Source: Antarcticibacterium sp. 1MA-6-2
GTDB lineage: Bacteria > Bacteroidota > Bacteroidia > Flavobacteriales > Flavobacteriaceae
Reading direction: 5' to 3'
Length of the DNA: 64,000 bases
Assembly: GCF_021535135.1 (NCBI RefSeq)
Contig: NZ_CP091036.1
Location: forward strand, 3,224,001-3,288,000
Below the pieces are notes generated by a model that had not been told where the DNA came from, searched no databases, and saw only the letters and a list, made by a program, of their open reading frames with translations. A program made the position numbers and the translations under genes. Every line of letters starts with the position of its first letter. Position 1 is the stretch's first letter. This document shows, one piece after another, positions 31,211-41,640 of this stretch.

Positions 31211-32546
31211 TGATGAATTAATTGAGAAAATAGAATTCCTCATCGAACAAAAGAACGATGAAGAATTGCTATTGCACCTGGAGGAAGTTCACCACGCTGA
31301 TATTGCTGAAATTCTGACGGAGCTGGATCTTGATGACGCCACGTACATCATAAAACTGCTCGATAGTCAAAAAACTTCTGAAGCTCTTATGGAGCTGGAG
31401 GAAGGCGTGCGGGAGCGTATCCTGGAAAATCTCTCTCCCAAAGAAATTGCCGAGGAGCTGGAGAATATGGATACCGATGATGCTGCCGATATTATTTCTG
31501 AACTTTCCGAAGACAGGCAGCAGGAGGTCATTGCTCAAATTGAAGATGAGGAGCATGCCGAAAACATTGTGGAGCTACTTCGATTTGATGAAGATTCTGC
31601 CGGGGGTTTGATGGCAAAGGAGCTGGTGAAAGTGAATGAGAACTGGAACGTGACAGGCTGTATGAGCGAAATGCGAAATCAGGCCGAAAATGTTACGCGT
31701 GTTCACTCTATTTATGTGGTGGATGATAAGAACAAACTTAAGGGGCGATTATCTTTAAAAGATCTTTTGACTGCACCCAGCAATGCTCATATTAGGGATG
31801 TTTATATTCCTCAGGTGGATTACGTGAATGTGCACACATCTGGAGATGAAGTAGCCAGAATAATGCAGAAATATGACCTGGAGGCAATCCCGGTTGTAGA
31901 TGAGATGGGCAGGTTGGTAGGCAGGATCACGATTGATGATATTGTAGATTACATAAGAGAACAATCGGAAAAAGATTATCAGATGGCGGCAGGTATTTCT
32001 GAAGATGTTGAGGCCGATGCCAGCATCTGGAGGCTCACCCGTGCCCGGCTCCCCTGGTTGATCCTGGCTCTGTTTGGTGGATTTGTGAGTGTCACGGTTT
32101 TAGGCACCTTTGATGCAGCAATGCAACAGTATGGAGCTTTATTTTTCTTTGTACCTCTTATTGCCGCAATGGCGGGAAACGTGGGGGTGCAGTCCTCTGC
32201 CATTGTTTTGCAGGGTCTTGCAAATGACACCCTTAGAGGTTCACTTATAAACAGGCTTTTTAAAGAAATTCTCCTGAGTCTTTTTAATGGTCTGGTACTG
32301 GCAATTATTTTGGGAATAGGAGCAACCTATTTGCTGGGTTTTGATGCGATTTTTGGTATCACAGTAGGTATTTCTCTTATTTCTGTTATTGTTATAGCTT
32401 CTCTTATTGGAACTTTCGTTCCTATTATTCTTGATAAACAGGGAATTGATCCCGCAATGGCGACAGGACCATTTATAACAACAAGTAACGACATCTGCGG
32501 AATTCTAATCTATTTTTCCATCGCAAAACTCATCTTCGGATTTTAA
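31194..32546 (+). CDS. mgtE: MgtE family magnesium transporter
   Basis: Mg2+ channel/transporter, about 450 aa. Cytosolic N domain of helical repeats ([31 protein letters not shown]), two CBS domains ([36 protein letters not shown]), then five transmembrane helices with the pore region [16 protein letters not shown] and [21 protein letters not shown] 31194 sits inside ksgA, implying coupled translation. In the family the N and CBS domains gate the pore by sensing Mg2+. Intact. Confidence 0.96.
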   Translation: MQFQLSDELIEKIEFLIEQKNDEELLLHLEEVHHADIAEILTELDLDDATYIIKLLDSQKTSEALMELEEGVRERILENLSPKEIAEELENMDTDDAADIISELSEDRQQEVIAQIEDEEHAENIVELLRFDEDSAGGLMAKELVKVNENWNVTGCMSEMRNQAENVTRVHSIYVVDDKNKLKGRLSLKDLLTAPSNAHIRDVYIPQVDYVNVHTSGDEVARIMQKYDLEAIPVVDEMGRLVGRITIDDIVDYIREQSEKDYQMAAGISEDVEADASIWRLTRARLPWLILALFGGFVSVTVLGTFDAAMQQYGALFFFVPLIAAMAGNVGVQSSAIVLQGLANDTLRGSLINRLFKEILLSLFNGLVLAIILGIGATYLLGFDAIFGITVGISLISVIVIASLIGTFVPIILDKQGIDPAMATGPFITTSNDICGILIYFSIAKLIFGF

Positions 32547-32660
32547 TCGAATTATTTTCAATCTTACTTTAAATTCCAGCTTTTTTCAGAAACCAGAAAC
32601 CAGAAATTCGAAACCAGAAACTTTGAATTTTTGAACCTTGAACCTTAAACCCTTCCAACC

Positions 32661-33032
32661 TTGACTCCAACCGCTATAAATATTCAGCAAAAATTCGAAA
32701 GATTCAGTAAGAACTGGCACCCACATCAAATTGCAGTTGTCAATAACATGCAGGTACTGTTAGCTAAATTAAAAGGAGATTTTGTCTGGCATCAGCACGA
32801 TGAGGAAGACGAGCTATTTCAGGTTGTAAAGGGAACACTTTACATCAAGTTTGAAGATCGAACTGAAAAAATTGAGCAGGGAGAAATAATTGTAGTACCC
32901 AAAGGAGTGAGACATTGCCCAATGACTAAAAACGATGAGGAAGTTTATGTGATGCTTTTTGAAAAAATTGGTATTAAGCATACAGGAGAAGTTGAGGATG
33001 AAAGAACAGTTACAGAATATCCAAAAATTTAA
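32661..33032 (+). CDS. Cupin-domain protein
   Basis: About 123 aa single-domain cupin. Metal-site motifs: WHQHDEEDELFQVVKGTLYIKF and GEIIVVPKGVRHCPM, giving the His-x-His, Glu and His set expected of a metal-binding cupin. The start is a TTG at 32661; no ATG fits before the conserved NIQQKFERF. Enzymatic role unknown. The next gene starts 3 bp after the stop, so they form an operon. Intact. Confidence 0.85.
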   Translation: MTPTAINIQQKFERFSKNWHPHQIAVVNNMQVLLAKLKGDFVWHQHDEEDELFQVVKGTLYIKFEDRTEKIEQGEIIVVPKGVRHCPMTKNDEEVYVMLFEKIGIKHTGEVEDERTVTEYPKI

Positions 33033-33035
33033 TTC

Positions 33036-33990
33036 ATGACCATACTGCACGCAGACAGTAACCACCCTCTTTTAATGCGAAGATTGGAGGAGGCGGGGCA
33101 CCAAAATATTGAAGCCTACACCCACTCGGTAGAAGATATCCTGGAAAATCAGCATTTGTATGATGGAATAGTGATTAGAAGTCGTTTCGATATTGGAAAA
33201 GATTTTTTAGATGCAGCGCCTAATTTGAAGTTCATTGCCAGAGTTGGAGCAGGCCTGGAAAGCATTGATGTGGATTATGCTGAAAAAAAAGGAATTGCTT
33301 TGTTTTCAGCTCCGGAAGGAAACAGGAATGCTGTTGCAGAACATGCTTTGGGTATGTTGCTCTCACTTTTCAACAAACTCAACAAGGCCGATAGGGAAGT
33401 GCGGGAAGGCCATTGGAACAGGGAGGCAAACAGAGGCATTGAACTGGACGGAAAAACAGTGGGCATTATTGGATATGGGAATATGGGTAAAGCCTTTGCA
33501 AAGAAGCTACGGGGATTTGAAGTTGAGGTGTTGTGTTATGACATTAAAGAAGGAGTTGGCGATGAAAATGCGAGGCAGGTAGATCTTCCGGAATTTAAAG
33601 ATAAAGCAGAAGTGGTGAGTCTTCATACTCCCTGGACGCCACAGACGAATAAGATGATAAATTCCACCTTTATCAGTGGATTTCAAAAACCCTTTTGGCT
33701 TCTTAACACCGCCAGGGGAAAAAGTGTAGTGACTTCAGATCTTGTGCAGGCACTCATAGAAGGCAAAGTTCTTGGCGCTTAGCCTTGATGTACTGGAGTA
33801 TGAAAAGAGTTCCTTCGAACAGTTATTTTCCAAAAAACATCTACCTGAAGCGCTCCAGGAACTAATGCTTCTGGATAACGTAATGTTTAGTCCGCACGTG
33901 GCAGGTTGGACAATTGAATCCCACAAAAAACTCGCGTTGACAATTGCAGATAAGATTATTGGGAAGTTTGGGTATAGTACTGAGAAGTGA
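33036..33990 (+). CDS. D-2-hydroxyacid dehydrogenase (phosphoglycerate dehydrogenase-like)
   Basis: NAD-dependent D-isomer 2-hydroxyacid dehydrogenase, about 317 aa repaired, without the C-terminal ACT domain of full SerA. LKFIARVGAGLESID, GNRNAVAEHALGMLL, Rossmann motif VGIIGYGNMGKAFAKKL, HTPWTPQTNKMI, LLNTARGKSVVTSDLVQAL and the catalytic His in MFSPHVAGWT. The frame breaks at 33777-33783 (GCTTAGC); GCCGGC restores LGAGLDVLEYE, the family motif with the active-site neighbourhood. Substrate not certain. Confidence 0.92.
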
Positions 33991-34845
33991 GATTTCAGTA
34001 TTGAGTATTGAGATGATTTCTCTTACTAGAGTTGTCATTCTGAAGAAGCCGCTACGAGCGGGTTCGGAAGAATCTCTTGCGTTAGATGAACATTCTTTTA
34101 TTCCTGAACAGTTCTGCGGAAGGATCTTGTATGACTGAACGTTCTTGCTCATTTCTCCCTTTTAGTTTGAGGCTATGGCAGGTAAGATTCTTCACTACGT
34201 TCAGAATGACAAAAGAGACCATATTGTTAGGGATCCCTTCACTTTGTTCTGATTGAGAAAAGACTAGTTGTTCGGGAATCTTCACTTTGTTCTGATTTAC
34301 AAAAGACGTAATGTTGTCATTCTGAAGAAGCCGCTACGAGCGGGTTCGGAAGAATCTCTTGCGTTGGATGAACCTTCTTCTTATCCTGAACAGTTCTGCG
34401 GAAGGATTTTCTGGTATGACTGAACGTTCTTGCTCATTTCTCCCTTTTAGTTTGAGGCAATGGTAAGTAAGATTCTTCACTTCGTTCAGAATGACAAAAG
34501 AGACAATGTTGTCGGGGATCCTTCACTTTGTTCTGATTTACAAAAGACGTAATGTTGTCATTCTGAAGAAGCCGCTACGAGCGGGTTCGGAAGAATCTCT
34601 TGCGTTGGATGAACATTCTTCTATTCCTGAACATTTCTGCGGAAGGACCTTCCTGGTTATGGCTTAGGGTTTTTCCTCGTTTTTCCCTTTCGAGTTTGAG
34701 ACTATGGCAGGTAAGATTCTTCACTACGCCCCGAATGACAAAAGAGACCAATTGTCCGGATTTTTAACTTTGGTTAGATTGCAAAATCGTTTGTCTCTTC
34801 TCTTTCCTCTCTTTTCTACCAGCGCAGCGGTCTGATATGTTAAAT
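33991..34845. repeat. Three-copy intergenic repeat
   Basis: No gene. A unit of about 190-200 bp starting TGTCATTCTGAAGAAGCCGC and ending near TTCAGAATGACAAAAGAGAC occurs at about 34032-34213, 34314-34500 and 34556-34745, separated by spacers that share TTCACTTTGTTCTGATT. The outer ends are partial inverted repeats (GTCATTCTGAA / TTCAGAATGAC), so each unit can fold as a large stem. Confidence 0.75.
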
Positions 34846-35043
34846 TTACGCCACCCCAATCACTTGTTGCACTCTTCCCACTTCTCCCGTCTCCAGTCTC
34901 ACTTTAATCCCGTGTGGATGAATAGGGGAGTTGGTAAGAATTTCTCTCACCACACCTTCGGTGAGCATTCCCGGTCGTTGATCATGCTTTTGAACAATTC
35001 TTACGTGACTGCCGGGATGAATATCTTTTCTAGTTGGTATCAT
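34846..35043 (-). CDS. YwbE family protein
   Basis: 65 aa, full length for the YwbE family: RKDIHPGSHVRIVQKHDQRPGMLTEG then VREILTNSPIHPHGIKVRLE and VGRVQ. Small cytosolic KOW-like fold of unknown role. Ten bases separate it from the stop of the upstream gene, so both are probably on one message. Intact. Confidence 0.85.
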   Translation of the reverse strand: MIPTRKDIHPGSHVRIVQKHDQRPGMLTEGVVREILTNSPIHPHGIKVRLETGEVGRVQQVIGVA

Positions 35044-35053
35044 ACTTAAGAAA

Positions 35054-35698
35054 TTATCTACTGGCTTCTATAATTGCAGTTTTAATGGATTCTTTACCTT
35101 CAAGTGCTTCAATGACTTTGTTCTTCACCAAAGGATCTGCAAGGCTCATCACAAGAAGGAAAGCAACATCATCACGGGAAATTTCCCCTGTCTCATTCAG
35201 CTTTTCTGCCAGTTTAACTTTGGCAAGTCCTAAATCGTCAGTTAATGCTCCCGGACGGAGGATAGTAAACGGGATTCCGCTATTCTTAAGGTGCTCGTCT
35301 GCTTTGTGTTTAGCCTCCAGATAAACTTTCAGCTTTTCGTGTTGAGAGGGATCATCTGCTCCCATAGCACTCAGCATCACAAACTTTTTCACATTTGCTT
35401 TTTTGGCGGCATCGATAACCTTCATGGCGCCTTCCTGATCTACGGCTATAGTTTTGTCTTCTCCTGTTTCCCCACCAGAGCCTGCTGCAAAAATAACCTT
35501 ATCAACACCTTTAAAAGCCTGATCCACCTCCTGCTCGAGATCTCCCATAACCCATTGAACTTCCATATCATCAAACATTTCCTGCTGTTCCTTCTTCCGA
35601 ATCATCGCAACAGGTTCAAAACTTTGTGAGCTTTTAAGAATTTCAATTACTCTTTTTCCTGTGCTTCCGGTTGCTCCTATAATTAATATTTTTTCCAT
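35054..35698 (-). CDS. NAD(P)-binding SDR-type protein
   Basis: About 214 aa atypical short-chain dehydrogenase (NmrA/YwnB type). MEKILIIGATGSTGKRVIEIL carries the GxxGxxG nucleotide-binding loop; VIFAAGSGGETG, KKFVMLSAMGADDPS and GIPFTILRPGALTDD follow. No clear catalytic Tyr-x3-Lys, so it may bind NADPH as a sensor or act as an epimerase-like protein. ATG 35698 is preferred over an ATG nine bases upstream. Intact. Confidence 0.85.
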   Translation of the reverse strand: MEKILIIGATGSTGKRVIEILKSSQSFEPVAMIRKKEQQEMFDDMEVQWVMGDLEQEVDQAFKGVDKVIFAAGSGGETGEDKTIAVDQEGAMKVIDAAKKANVKKFVMLSAMGADDPSQHEKLKVYLEAKHKADEHLKNSGIPFTILRPGALTDDLGLAKVKLAEKLNETGEISRDDVAFLLVMSLADPLVKNKVIEALEGKESIKTAIIEASR

Positions 35699-35788
35699 GT
35701 CTCTCAAATTGCGTTTCAGGAAAATATAAGAAGGATCTCCTACAAAGCCTAAATTGACAGGCAGAATAACACGAAATTAACAGCGGTT

Positions 35789-37590
35789 TTAGTGTTCTGC
35801 AGCCTTTTGTTCCAGCTCCTTTTGAAATTCTTCCATTACAGGTTTTACTGTACTTTCAGGAAGATCAGCTATTTTGATGTACATAAGTCCGTCAACAGCA
35901 TTGTTGAACAACGGGTCGACATTGAATGCAATAACGCGGGCATTTTGCTTAATATACTTTTTAATAAGTACAGGAAGACGTAAGCTATCCGGCTCCAGTT
36001 CATCTATAATCTTATCAAATTTGTTGAGATCGGCTTCGCTCGAGTCCATTACTAAATCCTTATCCTCGTCCCGCAGTTTCACCTTAAATTCTTTTTTCGG
36101 TCTTACGTATTGAGCTACTTCCTGGTCATAAAAGTTAGACCTCATAAACTCGATCATCAGAGATTTGGAGAAGTTGGAGAATTTGTCACTAATGGTCACT
36201 CCTCCAATTAAATATTTGTGCTCCGGAAATCTGAGGGTACAGTGAACGATGCCTTTCCACAGTAAGAACAACGGCATTGGCCGCTGCTGATATTCCTTTA
36301 CAATAAAGGCCCTTCCCATCTCAATGGACTGGCTCATCATTTTATGTAGTTCGGGTTCAAACCTGAAAAGGTCCTGTAGATAGAACCCGTCAATCCCGTA
36401 TTTTCTGAAGATTTCAGAACCCATTCCCATTCTATAAGCCCCCGCTACCTTTTTGGCATCGTTATCCCACAAAAACATATGGTAATAATAATCATCAAAT
36501 TTATCCAGATCAATAGAATTATTAGTTCCCTCACCAATCGCACGAAAAGTTATCTCGCGAAGCCTGCCGATTTCCTTAATAATATTTGGTACTATTTCCT
36601 TTTTTGCCAGGAAGACTTCATAATTTTTACTTTCTAAAAGACGTTTGTCCAAATGGCGACAGGTTTCAATCTCAGCCTCAATTAATTCCTGCTCTGTTTC
36701 GCTAAGCAATGTCTTTAGGCTTCTTTGGGATGTTTAATGTCTTTGGCAGGTTATCTATTAACCTCTTGCGCTCAAAAGTATTGGCAAGCATGTAAGTTTT
36801 CCTTCGGAGAAAAGCAGTAAAAGCTTCGAGGTTGGGATGTGCCTGCAACTCTTCAGGAGAAATAGCGTTGCCTATTCTCACCTTGATTTTTCTCCTTCTT
36901 TGAGAGAGCATTTCACTGGGCAATTTAGCTGTACGTAGAACCCCGCTCAATCCCGCAAGCCTGTAGAAGAAAACACTATTTCTGGCATGGAAATATATTG
37001 GAATAACAGGAACGTTAGCTTTTTGAATAAGCTTCATTGCACCCGTTCCCAGGGACGGTCCACAATATTTCTCTCATCCCTGTAAGTAGAAACTTCCCCT
37101 GCAGGAAAGATACCCAAGGCGTGACCATCTTTTAAATGTGTAATAGCTTCTTTAATCCCCGCCAGGCTGGATTTTGCCTCCTTGTGCTCCTCAAAGGGAT
37201 TAACCTAAGCATAATGTATGGCTTTAAAGGGTCAAGCCTTTGCAATAGAAAGTTGGCTATTACCTTGTAATCTTCCCTTTGCTCAAGAACAGTTTTCAAT
37301 AGTATCATTCCATCAATCCCTCCAAGGGGATGGTTTGAAATGGTAATAAAAGGTCCCGATTTGGGTATTCTTTTTAAATCTTTTTCAGGTATTTCAAATT
37401 CTATCTCAAACCTCTTTAAGATGGACTTGATAAAATCCTGACCATTAAGGTTTTTCCTTTTTTCATATTCTTTGTTGATAACAGAAAGACGGGTAGTTTG
37501 CAGAATGATCCAGCCCAGAGAGGTGCCAACAGTACCAAACTTTTCCAGGTTCATTACTTTAGCTACTTCTTTTGCCGAAACTATACCCAT
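35789..37590 (-). CDS. olsF: Bifunctional acyltransferase, OlsF-like (ornithine/glycine lipid synthesis)
   Basis: As written this is three fragments, but repair joins them into one protein of about 599 aa. The N-terminal half is a PlsC-type acyltransferase: FITISNHPLGGIDGMI with the NHxxGGxD block, LKPYIMPVNPFE, ALGIFPAGEVSTY and VPVIPIYFHARNS. The C-terminal half is an OlsB/GNAT-type N-acyltransferase: EIGRLREITFRAIGEG, VAGAYRMGMG, SIEMGRAFI and YLIGGVTISD. This is the arrangement of OlsF, which in Flavobacterium makes ornithine lipids; glycine lipids are an alternative product in Bacteroidota. Breaks: 37203-37210 and 36701-36707 are corrupted GCCGGT and GCCGGC; about 37041-37047 lacks one base. 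Start ATG 37590 matches the family N-terminus MGIVSAKEVAK. Confidence 0.85.
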
Positions 37591-37652
37591 GAAATTTTGT
37601 TTAATGATTGATAACAAAGATAAAATTTACAGTTTTTTCCTGACATGTAGGA

Positions 37653-38905
37653 TTAGTTGCGGGAAACCAACTGTACCGTGTTCTGCATCACCTGTTTAAC
37701 GAGAATATCTTTGTCTTTTTCCAGAAGTTCTTTTGCAGAATCATCAAAATGCCTGATCGTATAAAGAGAAACTCCTTCAACAAAATCTACTTTATATCTT
37801 GCCTTAAGGTGCATAATTAACTTATCCAGATTATTAAACCTAGGTTGTCCACGCACACAGTAAAACTAATAGCAGAATTCTGGATGAGGTCTACCTTCAT
37901 TTGGTAAAGATGAAAAAGCCTAAAAATTTCACTAAGGTTCTCCTCCACCATAAACGAAAAATCCAGAGAGGAAAGAGAGATTAAAACCTGATTTTTCTTA
38001 ACAATAAAACATGGAACAGCGGGGATTAAAGCCTGTCCTTTACTTACTGCTGTCCCTTCACCTTCCGGATTGAGAAATGATTTTACAAAAAGCGGAATTT
38101 CTTTTCTTTGAAGAGGCTGTAATGTTTTAGGATGTATTACAGATGCTCCATAAAAGGCAAGTTCTATAGCCTCCTCATAGGATATCTGGTGCAATAATTG
38201 TGAATTTTCAAATACCCTGGGATCAGCATTTAAAACACCGGGAACGTCTTTCCAAATCACCACTCTTTCAGCATTGAGACAATATGCAAAAATAGCTGCT
38301 GTATAATCACTTCCTTCCCTGCCCAAAGTTGTAGTGAAATTATTGGCATCAGCCCCAATAAATCCCTGGGTGATATATAATTTATTTGGTCTAACTTTTT
38401 GTAGAATACCTTGCTGGGTCTCCAACCAATTTACAGTAGCATCCCGGTACGTACTGTCGGTTTTAACCAGTTTTCGGGCATCCAGCCATTCGTGCTCTAT
38501 TCCCTGAGCCTCTAAAAAATCACTTAAAATGGAGGTGGAAACCAATTCCCCATAGCTCACAATTTGGTCATACACAAAATGATACTGTGTAGATTTATTA
38601 TGTTCCATAAAATTCTCCAGTTCCCCAAATAGTTCATCTATTTTAAAAAAGGTTTTATCAGGATCTTCAAATAATTCTGCAATAATCTCACTATGGTAAT
38701 TTTTTACTGCTGAAAGACTCTCTTTTGGAATGGATAAATTTTCCAGATACTTTGCTACAATTACCTCAAAAGCATTGGTCATTTTTCCCATTGCCGAAAC
38801 TACCACAAGTTTATCCCGAAGACCTGTATGACGAAGTACCTTTAAAACATTTTTAACTGAAGGAGCATCTTTAACTGATGCTCCTCCAAATTTAAATACC
38901 TCCAT
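37653..38905 (-). CDS. lysC: Aspartate kinase
   Basis: Monofunctional aspartokinase (EC 2.7.2.4), first step to Lys, Met, Thr and diaminopimelate. About 416 aa from ATG 38905, where MEVFKFGGASVKD opens the kinase fold. TLGREGSDYTAAIFAYCLNA and VVIWKDVPGVLNADPRVF bind substrate and ATP; the C-terminus has ACT-like segments. The frame breaks at 37838-37845 (ACCTAGGT); restoring ACCGGT gives CVDNRFNNLDKLI. Adjacent to a GNAT gene whose stop lies 2 bp upstream of this ATG. Confidence 0.93.
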
Positions 38906-38906
38906 T

Positions 38907-39380
38907 TTACTTCTTAATGTTTTTTTGAATGACGGCTTCATCCATATGAACTGTATACCAGTTTCTCTTAATATCTGCTCCCGTATTTTCGTAAAACTGA
39001 ATTGCATTCTTATTCCCTTCAGAAACAACCCATTCTACACGTCGTACTCCATTCTCATGGGCATATTCTACCACTTTGCGATAAAGAGCACCTCCAAGAC
39101 CAGTCCCTCTCATGGATTCCCTTACGATTAAGTCTTCCAGGTGTACCGTTCGTCCTTTCCAGGTAGAAAACCGGAAATACACTAAAGCCATTCCTTCCAG
39201 TTTCCCATTAACATCAGCTACAAAACATTTGAAATTGCACTGGTCAAAACCTTCTTTCTCAAGATCGGCCACTTCAATCTGCACTTCATCTGATGCATTT
39301 TCATAGGCAGCCAGTTCCTTTATTAGCTCCAGGACTTCCGGCATATCCTTTCTTTCTGCTTCTCTTATTGTAAACTCCAT
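38907..39380 (-). CDS. GNAT family N-acetyltransferase
   Basis: 157-aa acetyltransferase of the diamine/polyamine (SSAT-like) branch by overall look. IREAERKDMPEVLELIKELAAYE, ALVYFRFSTWKGRTVHLEDLIV, acetyl-CoA loop RGTGLGGALYRKV and FYENTGA. Substrate unknown. Tandem paralogue of the next gene upstream. Intact; its GTGL codons are written ACTGGTCTT and contain no RCCGGY, a useful contrast with the broken copy. Confidence 0.9.
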   Translation of the reverse strand: MEFTIREAERKDMPEVLELIKELAAYENASDEVQIEVADLEKEGFDQCNFKCFVADVNGKLEGMALVYFRFSTWKGRTVHLEDLIVRESMRGTGLGGALYRKVVEYAHENGVRRVEWVVSEGNKNAIQFYENTGADIKRNWYTVHMDEAVIQKNIKK

Positions 39381-39450
39381 AATTCAATTGATTTCCTACA
39401 AATTTACCCATCTTTTAGCGGAAGGCAGCAACCCGGGGATGGCTAAACAT

Positions 39451-39934
39451 TTATTTAACTTCAGCCAAATAGTTTTTCATACCTTTTTCATTCATTTGTA
39501 CAGTATGCCAATCCCGCATTACGGTTGCACCACTTCGTTCATAAAATTTTATGGCATGCTCATTCCAGTCCAATACAACCCATTCTGTTCTTTTTACTCC
39601 CTGCTCCACGGCATATTCTATTACTCTTTTATATAATGCACCTCCCAGGCTAGGTGCCTCGCATATTTTCCCTTACGATGAGGTCTTCCAAATGTACTGT
39701 ACGGCCCTTCCAGGTGGAGAATCGAAAATAGACCAAAGCCATTCCTTCTATACGCCCTGCAACTTCGGCAACAAAACAGGTAAAAAGGGGATGCTCCCCA
39801 AAACCTTCTTTTTCCAGTTGTTGAATATCTACCTCTACAGCTTCGGGTTCTTTTTCAAAAATTGCCAGTTCCTTAATGAGTTCCAGGATTTGAGTAATGT
39901 CTTCTTTTTCGGCTTTTCTAATTCTATGTTCCAT
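39451..39934 (-). CDS. GNAT family N-acetyltransferase, tandem paralogue
   Basis: About 160 aa repaired, clearly duplicated from or with 38907-39380: same FSTWKGRTVHLEDLIVRE block and RGTGLGGALY loop. The raw frame stops inside the acetyl-CoA loop at 39649-39655 (minus-strand ACCTAGC); ACCGGC restores RGTGLGGALYKRVIEYA and the rest of the fold down to the stop at 39451. Substrate unknown. Confidence 0.9.
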
Positions 39935-40051
39935 AGTTGTGTTAATTGTTTCAAAAATAAGGAACCTTAAACTTATAATTCTTACGCAATCGTTGTAGTA
40001 ACATAATTATTTGAATATTTTTACCGCCTTTAAAAGAAGATTTAGAATTTT

Positions 40052-41063
40052 ATGGCCAAAAGAAACCAGACCTTAGGGGAATTTATAATTGAAAATCAGG
40101 CTGACTTTGCCTACTCTTCGGGAGAACTCTCACGATTGATCAATTCTATACGATTAGCTGCCAAAGTGGTAAATCACGAAGTAAACAAAGCAGGGCTTGT
40201 AGATATAATTGGTGCCCACGGTGAGACCAACATTCAGGGGGAAGATCAGCAAAAGCTGGACGTAATGGCTAATGAAACTTTTATTCAAACTCTTACGAAC
40301 CGGGAAATAGTTTGTGGGATTGCTTCCGAAGAAAATGACAGTTTCATAACCATTTCCGGTCAAAAGGGAGATCATAAAAACAAGTATGTGGTCTTAATGG
40401 ATCCCCTGGACGGGAGTTCAAATATTGACGTTAATGTCTCTGTAGGTACTATTTTTTCTATTTATCGCCGGGTAACGCCAATTGGCACTCCTGTTCAACT
40501 GGAGGATTTTCTGCAGGCGGGAAACAACCAGGTAGCAGCGGGTTATATTATTTACGGTACTTCCACAATGCTGGTTTACACAACAGGAAATGGAGTTAAT
40601 GGCTTTACACTCAATCCCGCCCTTGGTTCCTGGTATTTATCGCACCCGGATATGAAATTTCCTGAGGTGGGAAATATATATTCCATTAACGAGGGTAATT
40701 ACGTTCATTTTCCCCAGGGGGTGAAAGACTATATTAAATATTGCCAGGAGGAAAAGGAGGACTTAGCCGTATACTTCCAGATATATTGGATCCATGGTAA
40801 GCGATATCCACCGGAATATGATTAAAGGAGGAATTTTTATTTATCCAAAAAGTTCCACCGCTACAAATGGAAAACTAAGACTTCTGTACGAATGCAATCC
40901 AATGGCTTTTATCGTAGAACAGGCAGGTGGAAAAGCATCGAATGGTTTTTCCAGAATTCTGGAAATGAAACCCGATGAGCTTCATCAACGTGTTCCTTTC
41001 TTCTGCGGAAGTACCACAATGGTAGAAAAAGCTGAAGAATTTATGGCGAAGTATGAGGAGTAA
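40052..41063 (+). CDS. fbp: Fructose-1,6-bisphosphatase class I
   Basis: Gluconeogenic FBPase (EC 3.1.3.11), about 336 aa repaired. EENDSFITI then the metal-binding [56 protein letters not shown] and [19 protein letters not shown]. The frame breaks at 40761-40767 (ACTTAGC); ACCGGC restores [15 protein letters not shown], where the Arg-Tyr block contacts the substrate phosphate in the family. Stands alone between divergent GNAT and convergent TerB-like genes. Confidence 0.96.
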
Positions 41064-41489
41064 TTATTTTTTGTTCACCAGGTATTTATAATCATCAAAA
41101 CTTAACTGCCCCTGAAATATCTGAAGAGACCTGTTAATTACAGCTTCTGCAGATTCTGAAGAAAATCCCAGTCCTATTGCATACCTTTTAATTAGATCTT
41201 TCTCCTCATTATCAATATCATGATCAGAGAAAACTATTACAAAAAGATCGTGTAGTCTTTCCAGGCGCCTTTCAGAAGAATTAGTGGGGTGAATAGGAAA
41301 GGCTTTTGGATTTTCAAGTACCCTTGTATATTCATCTTCACTAATATCAAGTTTACGCGCAAACCGTTCAAGAACCTTTTGCTCATGTTCATTTATCTCA
41401 CCATCAATTGTGGCCATATTAACTATTGATGCAAAGTGTCCTAAGTTGCGTAAATGCTCTCCCGAGCCAAAAAGATCTGAAAATGACAT
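41064..41489 (-). CDS. TerB-like protein
   Basis: About 141 aa helical protein of the TerB/TerB-like fold: SFSDLFGSGEHLRNLGHFASIVNMATIDGEI, DEYTRVLENP, FSDHDIDNEEKDLIKRYAIGLGF. Acidic DGEINEHE and DHDIDNEE loops look like metal-binding sites of the family. No other ter genes are nearby, so a tellurite role is not implied. ATG 41489 chosen over an upstream in-frame start. Confidence 0.75.
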   Translation of the reverse strand: MSFSDLFGSGEHLRNLGHFASIVNMATIDGEINEHEQKVLERFARKLDISEDEYTRVLENPKAFPIHPTNSSERRLERLHDLFVIVFSDHDIDNEEKDLIKRYAIGLGFSSESAEAVINRSLQIFQGQLSFDDYKYLVNKK

Positions 41490-41640
41490 GTTTCTAATTT
41501 TATAGTACAAATATATAATGCTGACTGGAAAAAAATGAGATTTTCCCGCTAAAATCCCAATGTTGCATTCGCTAATCTTTTCTTAATCCCTTTAGTGCCT
41601 TAAGCGAAATCCCTAACTTCATCTAACAAATTAGAACAAA

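Noticed and set aside
34032..34745. CRISPR array
   Set aside because: Only three long units (about 190 bp) with spacers that resemble each other; no short regular repeats and no cas genes.
38907..39934. Toxin-antitoxin GNAT pair
   Set aside because: No ribbon-helix-helix antitoxin next to either gene; they are tandem paralogues of ordinary acetyltransferases.
41064..41489. Tellurite-resistance locus
   Set aside because: Only a lone TerB-like protein; no TerC, TerD or other ter genes nearby.
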